A DNA stretch of 64,000 nucleotides. Source: Brachycybe producta (Eukaryota; Arthropoda; Diplopoda; Playtdesmida; Andrognathidae). The notes beneath the pieces are model-generated. The model saw nothing but the letters and a program-made list of their open reading frames with translations. It made no database searches and had not been told where the DNA came from. Where the stretch lies: contig JAUPFP010000002.1 of assembly GCA_036925085.1 (NCBI GenBank), positions 3,147,820-3,211,819 of the forward strand. The letters are read 5' to 3'. This document shows, piece after piece, positions 31,720 to 41,936 of the stretch; position 1 is the stretch's first letter; each line of letters opens with the position of its first letter. A program made the translations under genes and the position numbers.

Positions 31720-32405
31720 TGTAACACCCTGTAAATCGTGATCCCGCCAAAACCATAGCCTGGGGGGTAAACAACTCTCAACCGTCCCTCCCTCTTCTCT
31801 GACTCACCTTTCTGACTCATGCCCAAGCGGCGGATTGATACATAAAGGACCATGGTCACTTGGACCTGGTTACACCTCGCAGGTGTACACAGGTCCAAGG
31901 TATAAAAGGACCATGTTCCTCTTTGTTCCTAAGTTCTTTCCTTTGCCTGTTTTTGAGATACATTCCAAATCATGGGCCTGAGGATTCACCGTTAGTATAT
32001 TACTATTCACCCTTGTATCTGTACTTCTTACAAGGAATGAATAAAAGTGTTGTAACAAGAAGTAGCGTTGTCTTTATGTCTCTGTAAATAACTTCTCTTC
32101 AGAGGCCGGAGGTTTCATAGGGCAGGAGCTATACGATTCTCAGCAGCTACAACATCTTCTCTGGTCGGAATACCGATGGAGAAGATGTATATCAGCATCA
32201 ACCGGAAGAGAGAGAGATGGCCGCCACTCTCCTGCATCGATTTCACCCCCATGCAGAAGAGTGACTACAATCTATCTCCATCCAGCTCTCTCTACAGCTC
32301 GGATCTTCTCTGTGCAGGTGTCATACTGCTCAGAGAAGAAACGAAAAGTAGAAAGTGTCATCTAAAGGTTGGTAATAAAATATTGGTTGATGTCAAAAGC
32401 TCACA
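31720..32405 (+). repeat. 3' LTR
   Basis: 686 bp, TGTAACACCC to AAAAGCTCACA, near-identical to the 5' LTR. It is followed by ATAC, the second copy of the target duplication. Confidence 0.95.
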
Positions 32406-32631
<226 letters not shown>

Positions 32632-32985
32632 CTAGTGGGTAACCCGTCATAAATGACGGGAGCAAAATTCACAGGCAATTGTGCGCATGCGCGTCGTTTT
32701 TTCCTTTTTTTACTCCTTTCATTTCAATTTCAGTCACCCCCTCCCACTTTTCTTTCTCTCTCCCCCTTCGACACTTTCCAACCTTTTCCCCTCACCCCCT
32801 CCCACTTTTCTCTCTCTCTCTCTCCTTCTACACTTTCCAAAGGAAGAGTTCAACATATAGTTGACCTTGAGAAAAAAAAAACGGTTCATTTATTCAAATT
32901 TATATAAATTCCGATGTGCTTCAATGGTTTTTGTTACTCCACACACACACATACATACACAGACCTGGGATATTATATATATAAT
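32632..32985 (-). mobile_element. Helitron-like copy E5
   Basis: In reverse orientation: CTAG at 32632-32635, hairpin CCCGTCATAAATGACGGG, CT-rich core with two units, ttgaccttgagaaaaaa, then gacctgggatattatatata. Confidence 0.7.
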
Positions 32986-33474
32986 AATATTAACCCCTGT
33001 CTATCCTTCCTTCCTTCTTTCCCTGTATGTGTAACGCTGCACAAACAAGGACAAAAAAACCTTGAAGCACGTCGGAATTTATATAACTTTAAATGAACCG
33101 CTTTTTTCTCTCATGGTCAACTTTATGTTGCGCTCTTCCGATCCAAGAACCCAAACAATAGTAAGGACAGGCAAGTAAAGGCAATAAGATACAGTCGTTT
33201 CCCCCGCCCTTTTTATAATTATTGACAAATTCTAATTGATTTGTTTTGTGGTCTGACATCATATGCCTTGCCCTTTTTAATTTCCAATTGGTTAATATTT
33301 GGTCTGACTGTTATAAAAGGGCGCGGCAAACGACTGTATCTCCCTGTCTTTACATGCCTGTAAGAATAGCTTATAAAAATGCAAGAGAACAAGGCAAATT
33401 ACTTTATGACAACGGGACAGTCACACAAAATTAAACTAGATGCTCCCGTCATTTATGACGGGTTATCCCACTAG
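32986..33474 (+). mobile_element. Helitron-like copy E6 with nested MITE
   Basis: A diverged forward copy (acaaggacaaaaaaacc, gatccaagaacccaaac) ends at the hairpin and CTAG (33471-33474). A palindromic ACAGGCA-ended MITE at 33167-33361 is inside it. Confidence 0.6.
33167..33361. mobile_element. Palindromic MITE with ACAGGCA ends
   Basis: The ends are acaggcaagtaaaggc and ctttacatgcctgt; the interior is inverted (cgtttcccccgccc against gggcgcggcaaacg). Related to the D family by its ends only. Confidence 0.6.
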
Positions 33475-33791
33475 TTATATATATAATATCCCAGGTCTGT
33501 GTGTGTGTGTGTGTGTGTGGAGTTACATCGGAATTTATATAAATTTGAATAAATGAAGAAATGAACAGCTTTTTTTTTCTCTCAAGGTCAACTATATGTT
33601 GCACCCTTCCCACACCCCATGATATTAAATTGAAGAGGGGAAAAGGTTGAAAAGAGTAGAGGGGGAGAGAGAAAAGTGAGAGGGGGTGACAAAAATTGAA
33701 ATGAAAGGAGTAAAAAAAGGAAAAAAGACGCGCATGCGCACAATTGCCTGTTAATTTTGCTCCCGTCATTTATGACGGGTTACCCCACTAG
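33475..33791 (+). mobile_element. Helitron-like copy E7
   Basis: It runs from the TATATATATAATATCCC left end through a GT run and one GA-rich core unit, then the hairpin, to CTAG (33788-33791). Confidence 0.7.
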
Positions 33792-33913
33792 TTTTTATAT
33801 AAAAGAAGCTATAACATGATGATGAGGCAATAATAAATATGCATTTAAGTATATGATTTATAATCTGTTGTGCCATTTGTGTGTTCGTAAATGAATGTTA
33901 AAACTTAAAAGTA

Positions 33914-34085
33914 GGGATGGGACATTCGAATCCCGCGAATCTGGAATTAATATTCGAGATTCGAAAACCCGAATCGATCTTCGCGCTTTTTTTCATCTTT
34001 CGAATTTTAACCATAAAAAAAAACTTAAAAACTGGTAAAAATTAGTTTTTAACTCCATTGACGACCAATAGAAGTGTTCACACGC
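33914..34085 (+). repeat. ttcgaa-rich dispersed repeat J1
   Basis: It shares gggacattcgaat, attcgagattcgaaaac and aactccattgacg with the copy at 59180-59352. Confidence 0.55.
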
Positions 34086-34439
34086 AAGGCAGCTGTACTG
34101 AACCAATATAGTGTGCCAATGTTTATTTTCAAAATAGGACAACAGACATTTTAAAATAATAATTGGAAAGTCTATTAATTGTAATTGCAAATCAATTTTT
34201 TTCAAGTAACTGTAAAACGTCATCCTTATGGTAACAAAAAAAAAAGATTTCAAAACTAAATCTTTATTATTATTTACCATAAATGGCAATCATACATTGA
34301 TTGATACCTATTATTCTCGCAATTTATTCCACAACAACATCAGTATTCCTAAAAATAACTACAATTTTTAAGCAACTATCCTTAGATGAGGAAAATAATT
34401 TTTAAAATAATTTTCTTTTAATATTTTGAAAATACATGT

Positions 34440-34652
34440 TTTAGAATGTTATTTTATCAGACAAAAAGAAAGAAATTTCCTGGACGCGTTTTTGAGGCGT
34501 AGGACTGCAAGATGTGTGAAAGGAAGATACGTGTATACTGACAGTGTATCCTCTATGCTTCAGGAACTAAATTGGGAATCATTAGCAGGCCGAAGAAATG
34601 ACCAAAGCCTTGCCTTTTTCGGACGTTTACTGACAGATGATAATATTGCCCT
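34440..34652 (+). pseudogene. CR1/Jockey-like LINE fragment
   Basis: Translation shows GRYVYTDSVSSMLQELNWES and FFGRLLTDDNIALS, matching the C-terminus of the RT ORF at 43340-43480. It is broken at 34653 by an hAT-like element. Confidence 0.65.
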
Positions 34653-36130
34653 CAGTGGTGTAGCTAGGCTTGGTTGCGCCCCCCCCCCCCCCGGCCACTT
34701 AAAAATTTCGGCCCCTTGCCTGCTTTTCCACATAGCCCTCATAGTGGATGGGGTACAATTTTGATGAACGGAGAAACAGGTCTGAACAACAGTAGGAACA
34801 GTTGTAAGGTTAGGAAAGGTTAGGAAATTAAGCTTGTTGCTGGGGGTGCAGCCCCCCCCCAGTTTTTAAAGAATTATTAAAACAAATTTGTAAACTGTTC
34901 CGACAGTTCTTCCCGTTATCAAATTAGGGAATAGTCGAACAATGGACTAATGGACTAAGAATAATTCTTTAAGAGCCTAGATATAGCGTTTATTTCAAAA
35001 TTTCTCCGAATGTAGGCGCTGCGATCGTTGTTGATTGAAAAACGGTTTTTTAACGTTTTTTTCCCCGGTTCGAAGTCACATAATAATTAATAGAAAAATA
35101 ATTTCGCGTGCTAACCTTATACAAAGGAAACACCGTGAAGCCAATAGATTAATGCACGTGCTAATTATTATGTGATTGTTCTAAGTCGTTTTTAATGGGT
35201 GACAGGGTGTTCTTCAAATGTTTGTGGGACGGTGTTTTGGTCCTATGGGAATTAACATGGAGTTAAAAAAACGTAAGATTTTAAATGTTATTTAAAAATA
35301 GAAAGCCCTTTTAAAATTTAGAAAAAGGAATAATCCTGAAGGCAATAAACACGTGTAAGTACGTGCCAATTTTTCTGATTGCTCTAAATCATTTTTAATG
35401 AGAGTTCTCTTAACTTTTGTTGGACGGTGTTTTAGTCCTATGGGACTTAACATGGAGTTAAAAGACGTACTATTTTAAACGTTATTAAAAAATAGAAGGA
35501 CCTTTTCAAAATTTATAAAAAGGAAACATCGCGAAGCCAATACATGAATATATGTGGTAATTATTTTGTTATTGTTCTAAATCGTTTTTAACGAGAGTTT
35601 TTCAAATGTTTGTGGGACGGTTTTGGGGCCAATGGGATTTAACATGGGGTTAAAAAATGAACGACTTTGAACCTTCTTTAAAAATAGAAGGAGCTTTTCA
35701 AAAATTATATAAATCGAGCACGTGGAGAACAATACTTTTTGTTGCATTTTGCACTTTACTGTATTTTAAATGAGCGATTGTGAAGCGATTTCTTGCAGTT
35801 TTAGTAACACCGTATAAGAACACTCATTTGTCTCCTTGTCGTCTGCTGAAAACAACAAGATGGACGTGGATCTAGGCTCTTAAAAACTGGAGGCTGCGCC
35901 CCCAACCACCCTGCAACAAGCTTAATTTAACTAAACCTAACCTTCCGACTGTTCCTACTATTTTTCCGACTATTCCTACCGTTTTCCGACCATTCATCTG
36001 CCGTGCCCATTGATCTCTATGAAGATTTATTGGTTAAATGAAAGTCGATTTATTCAATTACATATTTTTGAAAAAAAAAATAACTTTCATTTCGTTTTTT
36101 GCGCCCCCAAACCTCGCGCGCGCCCCCCCC
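34653..36130. mobile_element. hAT-like element A2 containing a TTAA element
   Basis: The left end is CAGTGGTGTAGCTAGG; the interior is shared with the elements at 1255 and 52948 (gctgcgcccc, ctgcaacaagcttaattt). The right terminus is lost at the junction with the next repeat. The element at 34973-35879 is inserted at its internal TTAA. Confidence 0.6.
34973..35879. mobile_element. TTAA-flanked element B1 (GAGCCTAGAT family)
   Basis: The ends are GAGCCTAGAT and ATCTAGGCTC with TTAA on both sides (34969-34972, 35880-35883). It shares ctccgaatgtaggcgctgcg with other copies. Tandem-like internal blocks (aagccaatag.tta, tttgtgggacggt) recur three times. No ORF. Confidence 0.75.
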
Positions 36131-36175
36131 CCCACCTACAACAAAATGTCATCAGACCTAAAATGATGTACACAT

Positions 36176-36893
36176 CAGTGCCGCAACTAGGAATTTTGCG
36201 CCCGGAGACTGTATTACTGCAAACGCCCCTTACCTCCCTACAAGCTACTCAAACAAATTTGAGTAGTTAGTATAGTGTGAATAAATGGGAATTTTTAGGT
36301 TTGCAAGTGTTATACCTAGTGCACACCTGATAATTTAAATGCATTTAAATAATAAACGTGTTCTACAGAGCCCTGTGAAGGGCAAACAAACAATATGTCG
36401 TCGAATTCAGTTTATTCAGTTAATAATCTGAAAATATTGAGTTAATACTTCAATATAATATATAAACTATTGACAAAATATTGATTTAGTATTTCAATTT
36501 AAAATATTAATAATTAAGTCAATTTTTATTTGGTTCATGTCCTTAACTGGATTCTGTATAATTCACCTAAACACATTTCATTTGAATTCATTTAACTCGT
36601 GTGTGTACAAGATATTAGCTTAAAATCAAAAACTACTATATTCACTTTATTGGGTATAGCTTAGTGCAACTTTTTGTAAATTTTGTAAATTGCACGACGC
36701 GTTTACTAGTGTGAATAATTTGAACAATACATGAAAACTACTACGTTATGTACAATAAGGAAAATAGTGGGGAAAAAAAGTAGAAATTCAAAATTTATAA
36801 CTTTTTTAATTTTAATTTCTAAGCGTTTGGCGCCCCTGTTTGTTGGCGCCCGGAAAGCAACTTTCCCCCATCCTCCTCGTTGTTGCGCCACTG
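36176..36893. mobile_element. hAT-like element N containing MITE C4
   Basis: The ends are CAGTGCCGCAACTAGG and CGTTGTTGCGCCACTG. The exact 8-bp duplication GTACACAT lies at 36168-36175 and 36894-36901. It interrupts a repeat that is uninterrupted near 39912-39965, which confirms the empty site. Confidence 0.85.
36311..36615 (+). mobile_element. MITE C4 (TACCTAGTACACAC family)
   Basis: Colinear with the other copies, from acctagtgcacacctg to gtgtgtacaagatat. It is nested in the hAT-like element 36176-36893. Confidence 0.75.
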
Positions 36894-36901
36894 GTACACA
36901 T

Positions 36902-37745
36902 TCTAACGATGAAACTGGAAAAAAATTAAAATTTAAGAGTGATCTGATATATGAAACTTAGATTTTTTAAAAACGTAAATTTTTAAAAAAATCGAGATTC
37001 TTCCTCTTTCCAGTTGCAGCATTTGAAAGGAGGACTATTCCTATTATTTAGGAGGGGTGTTCCTTTCTATGTTCGGTTACTAATTTTGTACATTAAAATA
37101 CACTGTACATGTGATTAATTCTCATGTGTGTTTATCTGCATACACATGCACACACGTGTGTACATGTGTGTACAAATGCGCACATGTCTGTACATGTGCG
37201 TACACATGCGCACAAGTCTGTATATGTGTACACATGCACACAAATGTGTACATTTGCATACACATGTAAACAAGTGTGTACATGTGCGTACACATGCGCA
37301 CAAGTGTGTACATTTGCATACACATGTAAACAAGTGTGTACATGTGCATACACATGCGCACAAGTGTGCACATGTGTGTACACATGCACACAAGTGTGTA
37401 CATGTGCACACACATGCCCACAAGTGTGTACATGTGCGTACACATGCGCAAAGTGTGTACATGTGCGTACACATGCGCAAAGTGTATACATGTGTGTATA
37501 CATGCGCACAAGTGTGTACACATGCATGCCCATGAGTACATGTGTGTACTGATGCATGCACATATATACACGTGCATAAACATGTGTACTGATGCACGCA
37601 CATGTGTACATTTGCATACACATGTGCATACACATGTGCGCATGTATGTACTTGTGCATACACATGTAACAATGAAAGAAAGTTGGTTATTTGATATGTG
37701 AAAGCATATATTAAAGCAATGGAGGTCTATAGGGTTCTTTGAATC
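36902..37745 (+). mobile_element. Repeat K1 with purine-pyrimidine minisatellite core
   Basis: The flanks (ctctttccagttgcagcatt on the left; gaaagcatatattaaagc and ctatagggttctttgaatc on the right) are shared with copies at 39912-40410, 39543-39620 and 60713-60805. The core is the minisatellite at 37128-37670. Confidence 0.6.
37128..37670. repeat. 30-bp alternating purine-pyrimidine minisatellite
   Basis: About 18 units of roughly 30 bp, such as tacatgtgcg + tacacatgcg + cacaagtgtg. The period is a multiple of three, so all frames look open; the His/Cys/Thr-rich ORFs are artefacts. Such alternation can adopt Z-DNA. Confidence 0.9.
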
Positions 37746-37777
37746 TCTTGTTCTATGTTATGTTATTATTTTTGTAC

Positions 37778-38325
37778 TATTGGGGTAACCCATCATAAAT
37801 GACAGGAGCAAAATTCACAGGCAATTGTGCCCAGCATTAGAATTTCTTTCCCTCCGGCCTTTTATGACGGCAGACCAAGTAACAAACCAAGTAGAAATTG
37901 ATGACGTTCATAAAAGGGCGGAGAAAAAGAAATTCTATTGCTGGACAACACAGTTGCACGTGATAAACTCTGGTTTAATTTTGCTACTATTATCATCTCC
38001 CCTTTTTATATTTGAAAGAGAAAATGAGTTTTTCATTTTCTCTGGTGTGTGCATGCACGTCATTTTTTCCTTTTTTTACTCCTTCCCTCTCTCTCTTTTT
38101 CCCCCTCCACGTTTTTTCTCCCCCTTCTACACTTTCCAACCTTTTCCCTCCTCTCCAATTTAATAACATGGGGTTCTTGGATGGGGAGTGTGCAACATAT
38201 AGTTGACCTTAAGAAAAAAAGCGGTTCATTTATTCATTTAAATTTATATAAATTCCGTCATGCTTCAAGGTTTGTACAGCGTTAAACCCACACACACACA
38301 TACATGCACAGACCTGGCTTAATAT
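37778..38325 (-). mobile_element. Helitron-like copy E8
   Basis: Reverse copy: diverged hairpin (cccatcataaatgacagg), the acaggcaattgtg palindrome, CT-rich core, ttgaccttaagaaaaaaag, then cagacctggc. It meets copy E9 head-to-head at a tattatatatataat junction. Confidence 0.6.
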
Positions 38326-38897
38326 TATATATATAATATCCCAGGTCTGTGTGTGTGGAGTAACACTGTACAAAACCCTTGAAGCACGTCGGAATTTATA
38401 TAAATTTAAATAAATGAAGAAATGAACAGCTTTTTTTCTCAAGGTCAAAGTTCTATATGTTGCACCCTTCCCATCCAAGAACCCCATGATATTAAATTGG
38501 AGAGGGGAAAAGGTTGGAAAGTGTAGAAGGGGGTATAGAGAGAAACGTGGAGGGTTGAAAAAAAGTGGGAGGGGTGGCTGAAATTGAAATGAAAGGAGTA
38601 AAAAAAATGAACAAACGACGCGCATGAGCACACCAGAGAAAATGAAAAGCTCATTTTCTCTTTCAAATATGAAAAGGGGAGGGGATAATAATAGCAAAAT
38701 TAAACTACAGTTTATCACAGGCAATTGTGCCCAGCATTAGAATTTTTTTGCTCAGCTGTTTTATGAATGTCATCAATTTCTAATTGGTTTGTTACTTGGT
38801 CTGATGTCATAAAAGGGAGGAGGAAAAGAAATTCTAAGGCAGGACACAATTGCCTGTGAATTTGGCTCCCGTCATTTATGACGGGTTACCCCACTAG
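38326..38897 (+). mobile_element. Helitron-like copy E9
   Basis: Full-length in appearance: TATATATATAATATCCC start, single core unit, nested acaggcaattgtg palindrome, hairpin, CTAG at 38894-38897. Confidence 0.7.
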
Positions 38898-39314
38898 TAT
38901 TATATATATAATATCCCAGGTCTGTGTATGTGTGTGTGTGTGTGTGTGTGTGGAGTAACAAAAACCATTGAAGCATGTAGGAATTTATATAAATTTGAAT
39001 AAATGAACCGTTTTTTTTCTCTCAAGGTCAACTATATGTTGAACTCTTCCTTTGGAAAGTGTAGAAGGGGGAGAGAGAGAAAAGTGGGAGGGGGTGAGGA
39101 GAAAAGGTTGGAAAGTGGAGAAGGGGAGAGAGAGAAAAAAGTGGGAGGGGGTGATGGGAAAAGGTTGGAAAGTGTAGAAGGGGGAGAGAGAGAAAAAAGT
39201 GAGAGGGGTGACTGAAATTGAAATGAAAGGAGTAAAAAAAGGAAAAAACGATGCGCATGTGCACAATTGCCTGGGAATTTTGCTCCCATCATTTATGACG
39301 GGTTACCCTACTAG
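38898..39314 (+). mobile_element. Helitron-like copy E10
   Basis: Abuts E9 head-to-tail. GT run, three GA-rich core units, hairpin with one change (cccatcatttatgacggg), CTAG at 39311-39314. Confidence 0.7.
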
Positions 39315-39409
39315 TATATAATATTAAAATACATGTGACGTATTCTCATTTTAAACCATATTATTACAAATGAATAATGCTTGCACATCACATGGAACTA
39401 TGTCATGTA

Positions 39410-39620
39410 CGTGAATATGTACTTGTGTGTTTAACACACGTGCACATGTGTGTACATGTGTGTACACAAGCGTACACATGTGTGCACGTGCACACTAGTG
39501 CATACAAATGCGTGCATGTGTGTACATTTGCATACGCATGTAACAATGAAAGAAAATAGGTTGTTTGATATATGAAAGCGTATATTAAAGCAATGAAGGT
39601 CTACAGGGTTCTTTGAATCC
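39410..39620 (+). repeat. Repeat K2 with short minisatellite core
   Basis: A shorter alternating tract (gtgtacatgtgtgtacacaa) is followed by the K-family right flank (gaaagcgtatattaaagc). Confidence 0.55.
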
Positions 39621-39639
39621 TTGTTTTGGGATCGATTGT

Positions 39640-40410
39640 AGCAAATTTTAAAATACATTATGCAAGAAAAGGGGCAAAAAAGGATGTCTGTATGGCTGTA
39701 TGTCTGGATACCAAGTTTGTGGGTCGAACAACTCAAAAACGGAATGAGATAAAGACATGTAGTATTTTTTATTTGATTCAGTGGGTCAATATGATGATCC
39801 TAACATAAAATCAGAAAATTTTACCCAGGGGTTTATTTTTTTATGAATTGTTTAGAAACAAATTTTGAGTTTTTGGCCACAATTTTTGTGGGTCAAACAA
39901 CTCTAAAACAGGGCCACCTACAACAAAATGTCATCAGACCTAAAATGATATACACATTCTGAACATGAAACTGTAAAATAATTGAAATTTAAGAGTGATC
40001 TAATGTATAATTTAGATTTTTTAAAAACATAAATTTTTTTTAAAAAATCGAGATTTTTCCTCTTTCCAGTTGCAGCATTTGAAAGGAGGACTATTCCTAT
40101 TATTTAGGAGGGGTGTTCCTTTCTATGTTCTGTTATTATTTTTGTATATTAAAATACACTGTACATGTAAGTAATTAATTCTCATGTATGTTTATCTACA
40201 TACACATGTGCGCACGTCTGTAGATGTGCGTACACATGTGCACACATGTGTACATGTGCATACACATGCGCGCATTTATGTACATGTGTGTACACATGCA
40301 CGCATGTATGTAAATGTGCATACACAATAAAGTTGGTTATTTGATATATGAAAGCATATATTAAAGCAATGGAGGTCTATAGGGTTCCTTGAATCTCTTA
40401 TTTTTCGTGT
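39640..40410 (+). mobile_element. Repeat K3, most complete copy
   Basis: It contains gggtcgaacaactcaaaaac, the empty-site counterpart of the hAT insertion (aaaatgatatacacattctg), the left flank ccagttgcagcatttgaaag, a short alternating core at about 40195-40325, and the common right flank. Confidence 0.5.
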
Positions 40411-40938
40411 TAAACTGTTTTCACTGTATTGTTAGGGGCAGCTTTTCAAATATGCAGAATAGGCAGCTGCCTAGCTTACACTGCATAGAGATAGTTTGAA
40501 AGTGTATATGCCACGTGCATATATTTTGAAACATGACCAATCAAATCTAAATATAGAGAATCGTTTTAACTATACCTCTTAAGACTTTGACCCCACCTGG
40601 TGTACCTTCTACTCGTTCAATGCAGGCATCCCATGATATCGCCTGGTTGCGGAAGGAGGTTGCTGAGTTGAAGGAATTGTTCCTTCAGCATTGCAATGCT
40701 CACCCTACAGTGATACTGTATCTGTAGGGACTGACTTGGTAGTTAAGAATCAGGCAGCCCAGACATGAGACGGATGGATGGTGGTCAAAGGCAGAGGATC
40801 TCGGCCACAGAGAAAAAGCTTTGCTAGTGTCATGGCTAATGGTAGTTCTACTACCATGGGTGGTAACCAATTCCATTCCAACCATAACCATTCCTGCCTC
40901 AACATCCACTAATTAATTATAGCCCGCAAACTGGTAAG

Positions 40939-41165
40939 CCTATCGATGTGCACCTCATTGGTGACAGTATCGTTTGAGGTGTTAGGGTAGGCAAAACTGT
41001 GAAGTCAACTACGTGGTGCTATCCAGGCACACGTGTTGAGCATTTAACTACTCGAGTTAAGGCAGTGCTGAACAAAGCTAGCCTTAACCTTGTTGTAGTT
41101 GTGTATGCCGGCACTAATAATCTCAAGATGGATGCACCAAAGGGGACAGCTGAGAGACGTAAAAC
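40939..41165 (+). pseudogene. LINE ORF1 remnant with SGNH-esterase-like domain
   Basis: Translation reads VHLIGDSIV then a stop, GVRVGKTVKSTTWCYPGTRV and VVVVYAGTNNLKMDAPKG. The GDS block and GTNN block are those of SGNH hydrolases, a domain known in ORF1 of CR1-type LINEs. A TGA after GDSIV breaks the frame. Upstream (about 40630-40680) LRKEVAELKELFLQ looks like a coiled coil. Confidence 0.65.
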
Positions 41166-41215
41166 ACTTTTCTAGAGAGGTAAAACGCATCATTTCCCCC
41201 AACAGTTTAACATAT

Positions 41216-41840
41216 TCCGAAAAGATCGGAACTTAATCAAAGGTGGAGGTGTATTTTTTGCTATCAATAAAAACCTAACATCAAAAAGAGAATCCCCTTA
41301 TGAAGGTCATTGTGAGGTCATTTGTTGTAACATTTCACTTCATAATAGGAGAAAACTTTTCCTATTTTCACTCTATAACCCACCTTCAAATGACGAGGAG
41401 GAATTACTCCAATTTAGAAAATGTTTAGATTCCTTATTTTCTACCCACAAACATTCATCAGTTCTCATTGGTGGGGATTTTAACCTTCCTGGAATAAATT
41501 GGAAAAATTATACTGTTGATTCCCAGTGCCCTAGCAATAAATTAATAGATATACTGCTTGACGGTGTTTTCACATATTCCCTGGATCAACTAGTGCAAAC
41601 TCCTACATGCTGCACCAATACAACAGCTAATATTGTAGATCTAGTTTTTACGAACACCCCAGAAAATGTCAAATCAATTGAAATTGCTGATGGCATAAGC
41701 GATCACGAAATAATTTACTTAGAATCTGTCACCCAATTTGAAAAACTCCAATCAGCTCCCCGAAAAGTCCTTCAGTATAATAAAGCTGACTGGGCTAATT
41801 GTAAGCTCTTTGTAACAAATGAACTGAACATTAAAAGTTG
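41216..41840 (+). pseudogene. LINE apurinic-type endonuclease remnant
   Basis: Translation shows KGGGVFFAINKNL, LYNPPSNDEEELLQF, VLIGGDFNLPGINW and DGISDHEIIYLES. The GGDFN and SDHE blocks hold catalytic D/N and D-H residues of the EEP-type endonuclease. The N-terminal part is missing and the frame stops at 41840. Confidence 0.75.
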
Positions 41841-41936
41841 ACTATCAAAAGATGTAAACCAACAGTGGTCACTGTTTGTTAATGTCATTTTTGATGGCTT
41901 AAATAAATTCATCCATGCAAAAATGTAAAATCAAGC

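Larger units (their letters stand above)
22114..32405 (+). mobile_element. 10.3-kb LTR retrotransposon lacking RT/integrase
   Basis: It is bounded by 686-bp LTRs differing at one position by eye, and by the 4-bp duplication ATAC on each side. In order it contains the 5' LTR, a PBS, a higher-order 60-bp tandem repeat, a long leader, gag, an in-frame TGA, a zinc knuckle plus protease, a 1.5-kb gap, a 725-aa unknown ORF and the 3' LTR. The gag resembles the Retrotrans_gag type used by Ty3-like elements. No reverse transcriptase, RNase H or integrase motif (such as YxDD or HHCC) was seen in the translations, so mobility presumably depends on a partner. It is a recent insertion antisense to the ABCC gene. 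Confidence 0.93.

Noticed and set aside
37128..37670. CRISPR-like regular repeats
   Set aside because: Units are contiguous without unique spacers and the context is eukaryotic.
37115..37701. His/Cys/Thr-rich ORFs on both strands
   Set aside because: The 30-bp minisatellite period is divisible by three, so all frames stay open; no start or domain supports coding.
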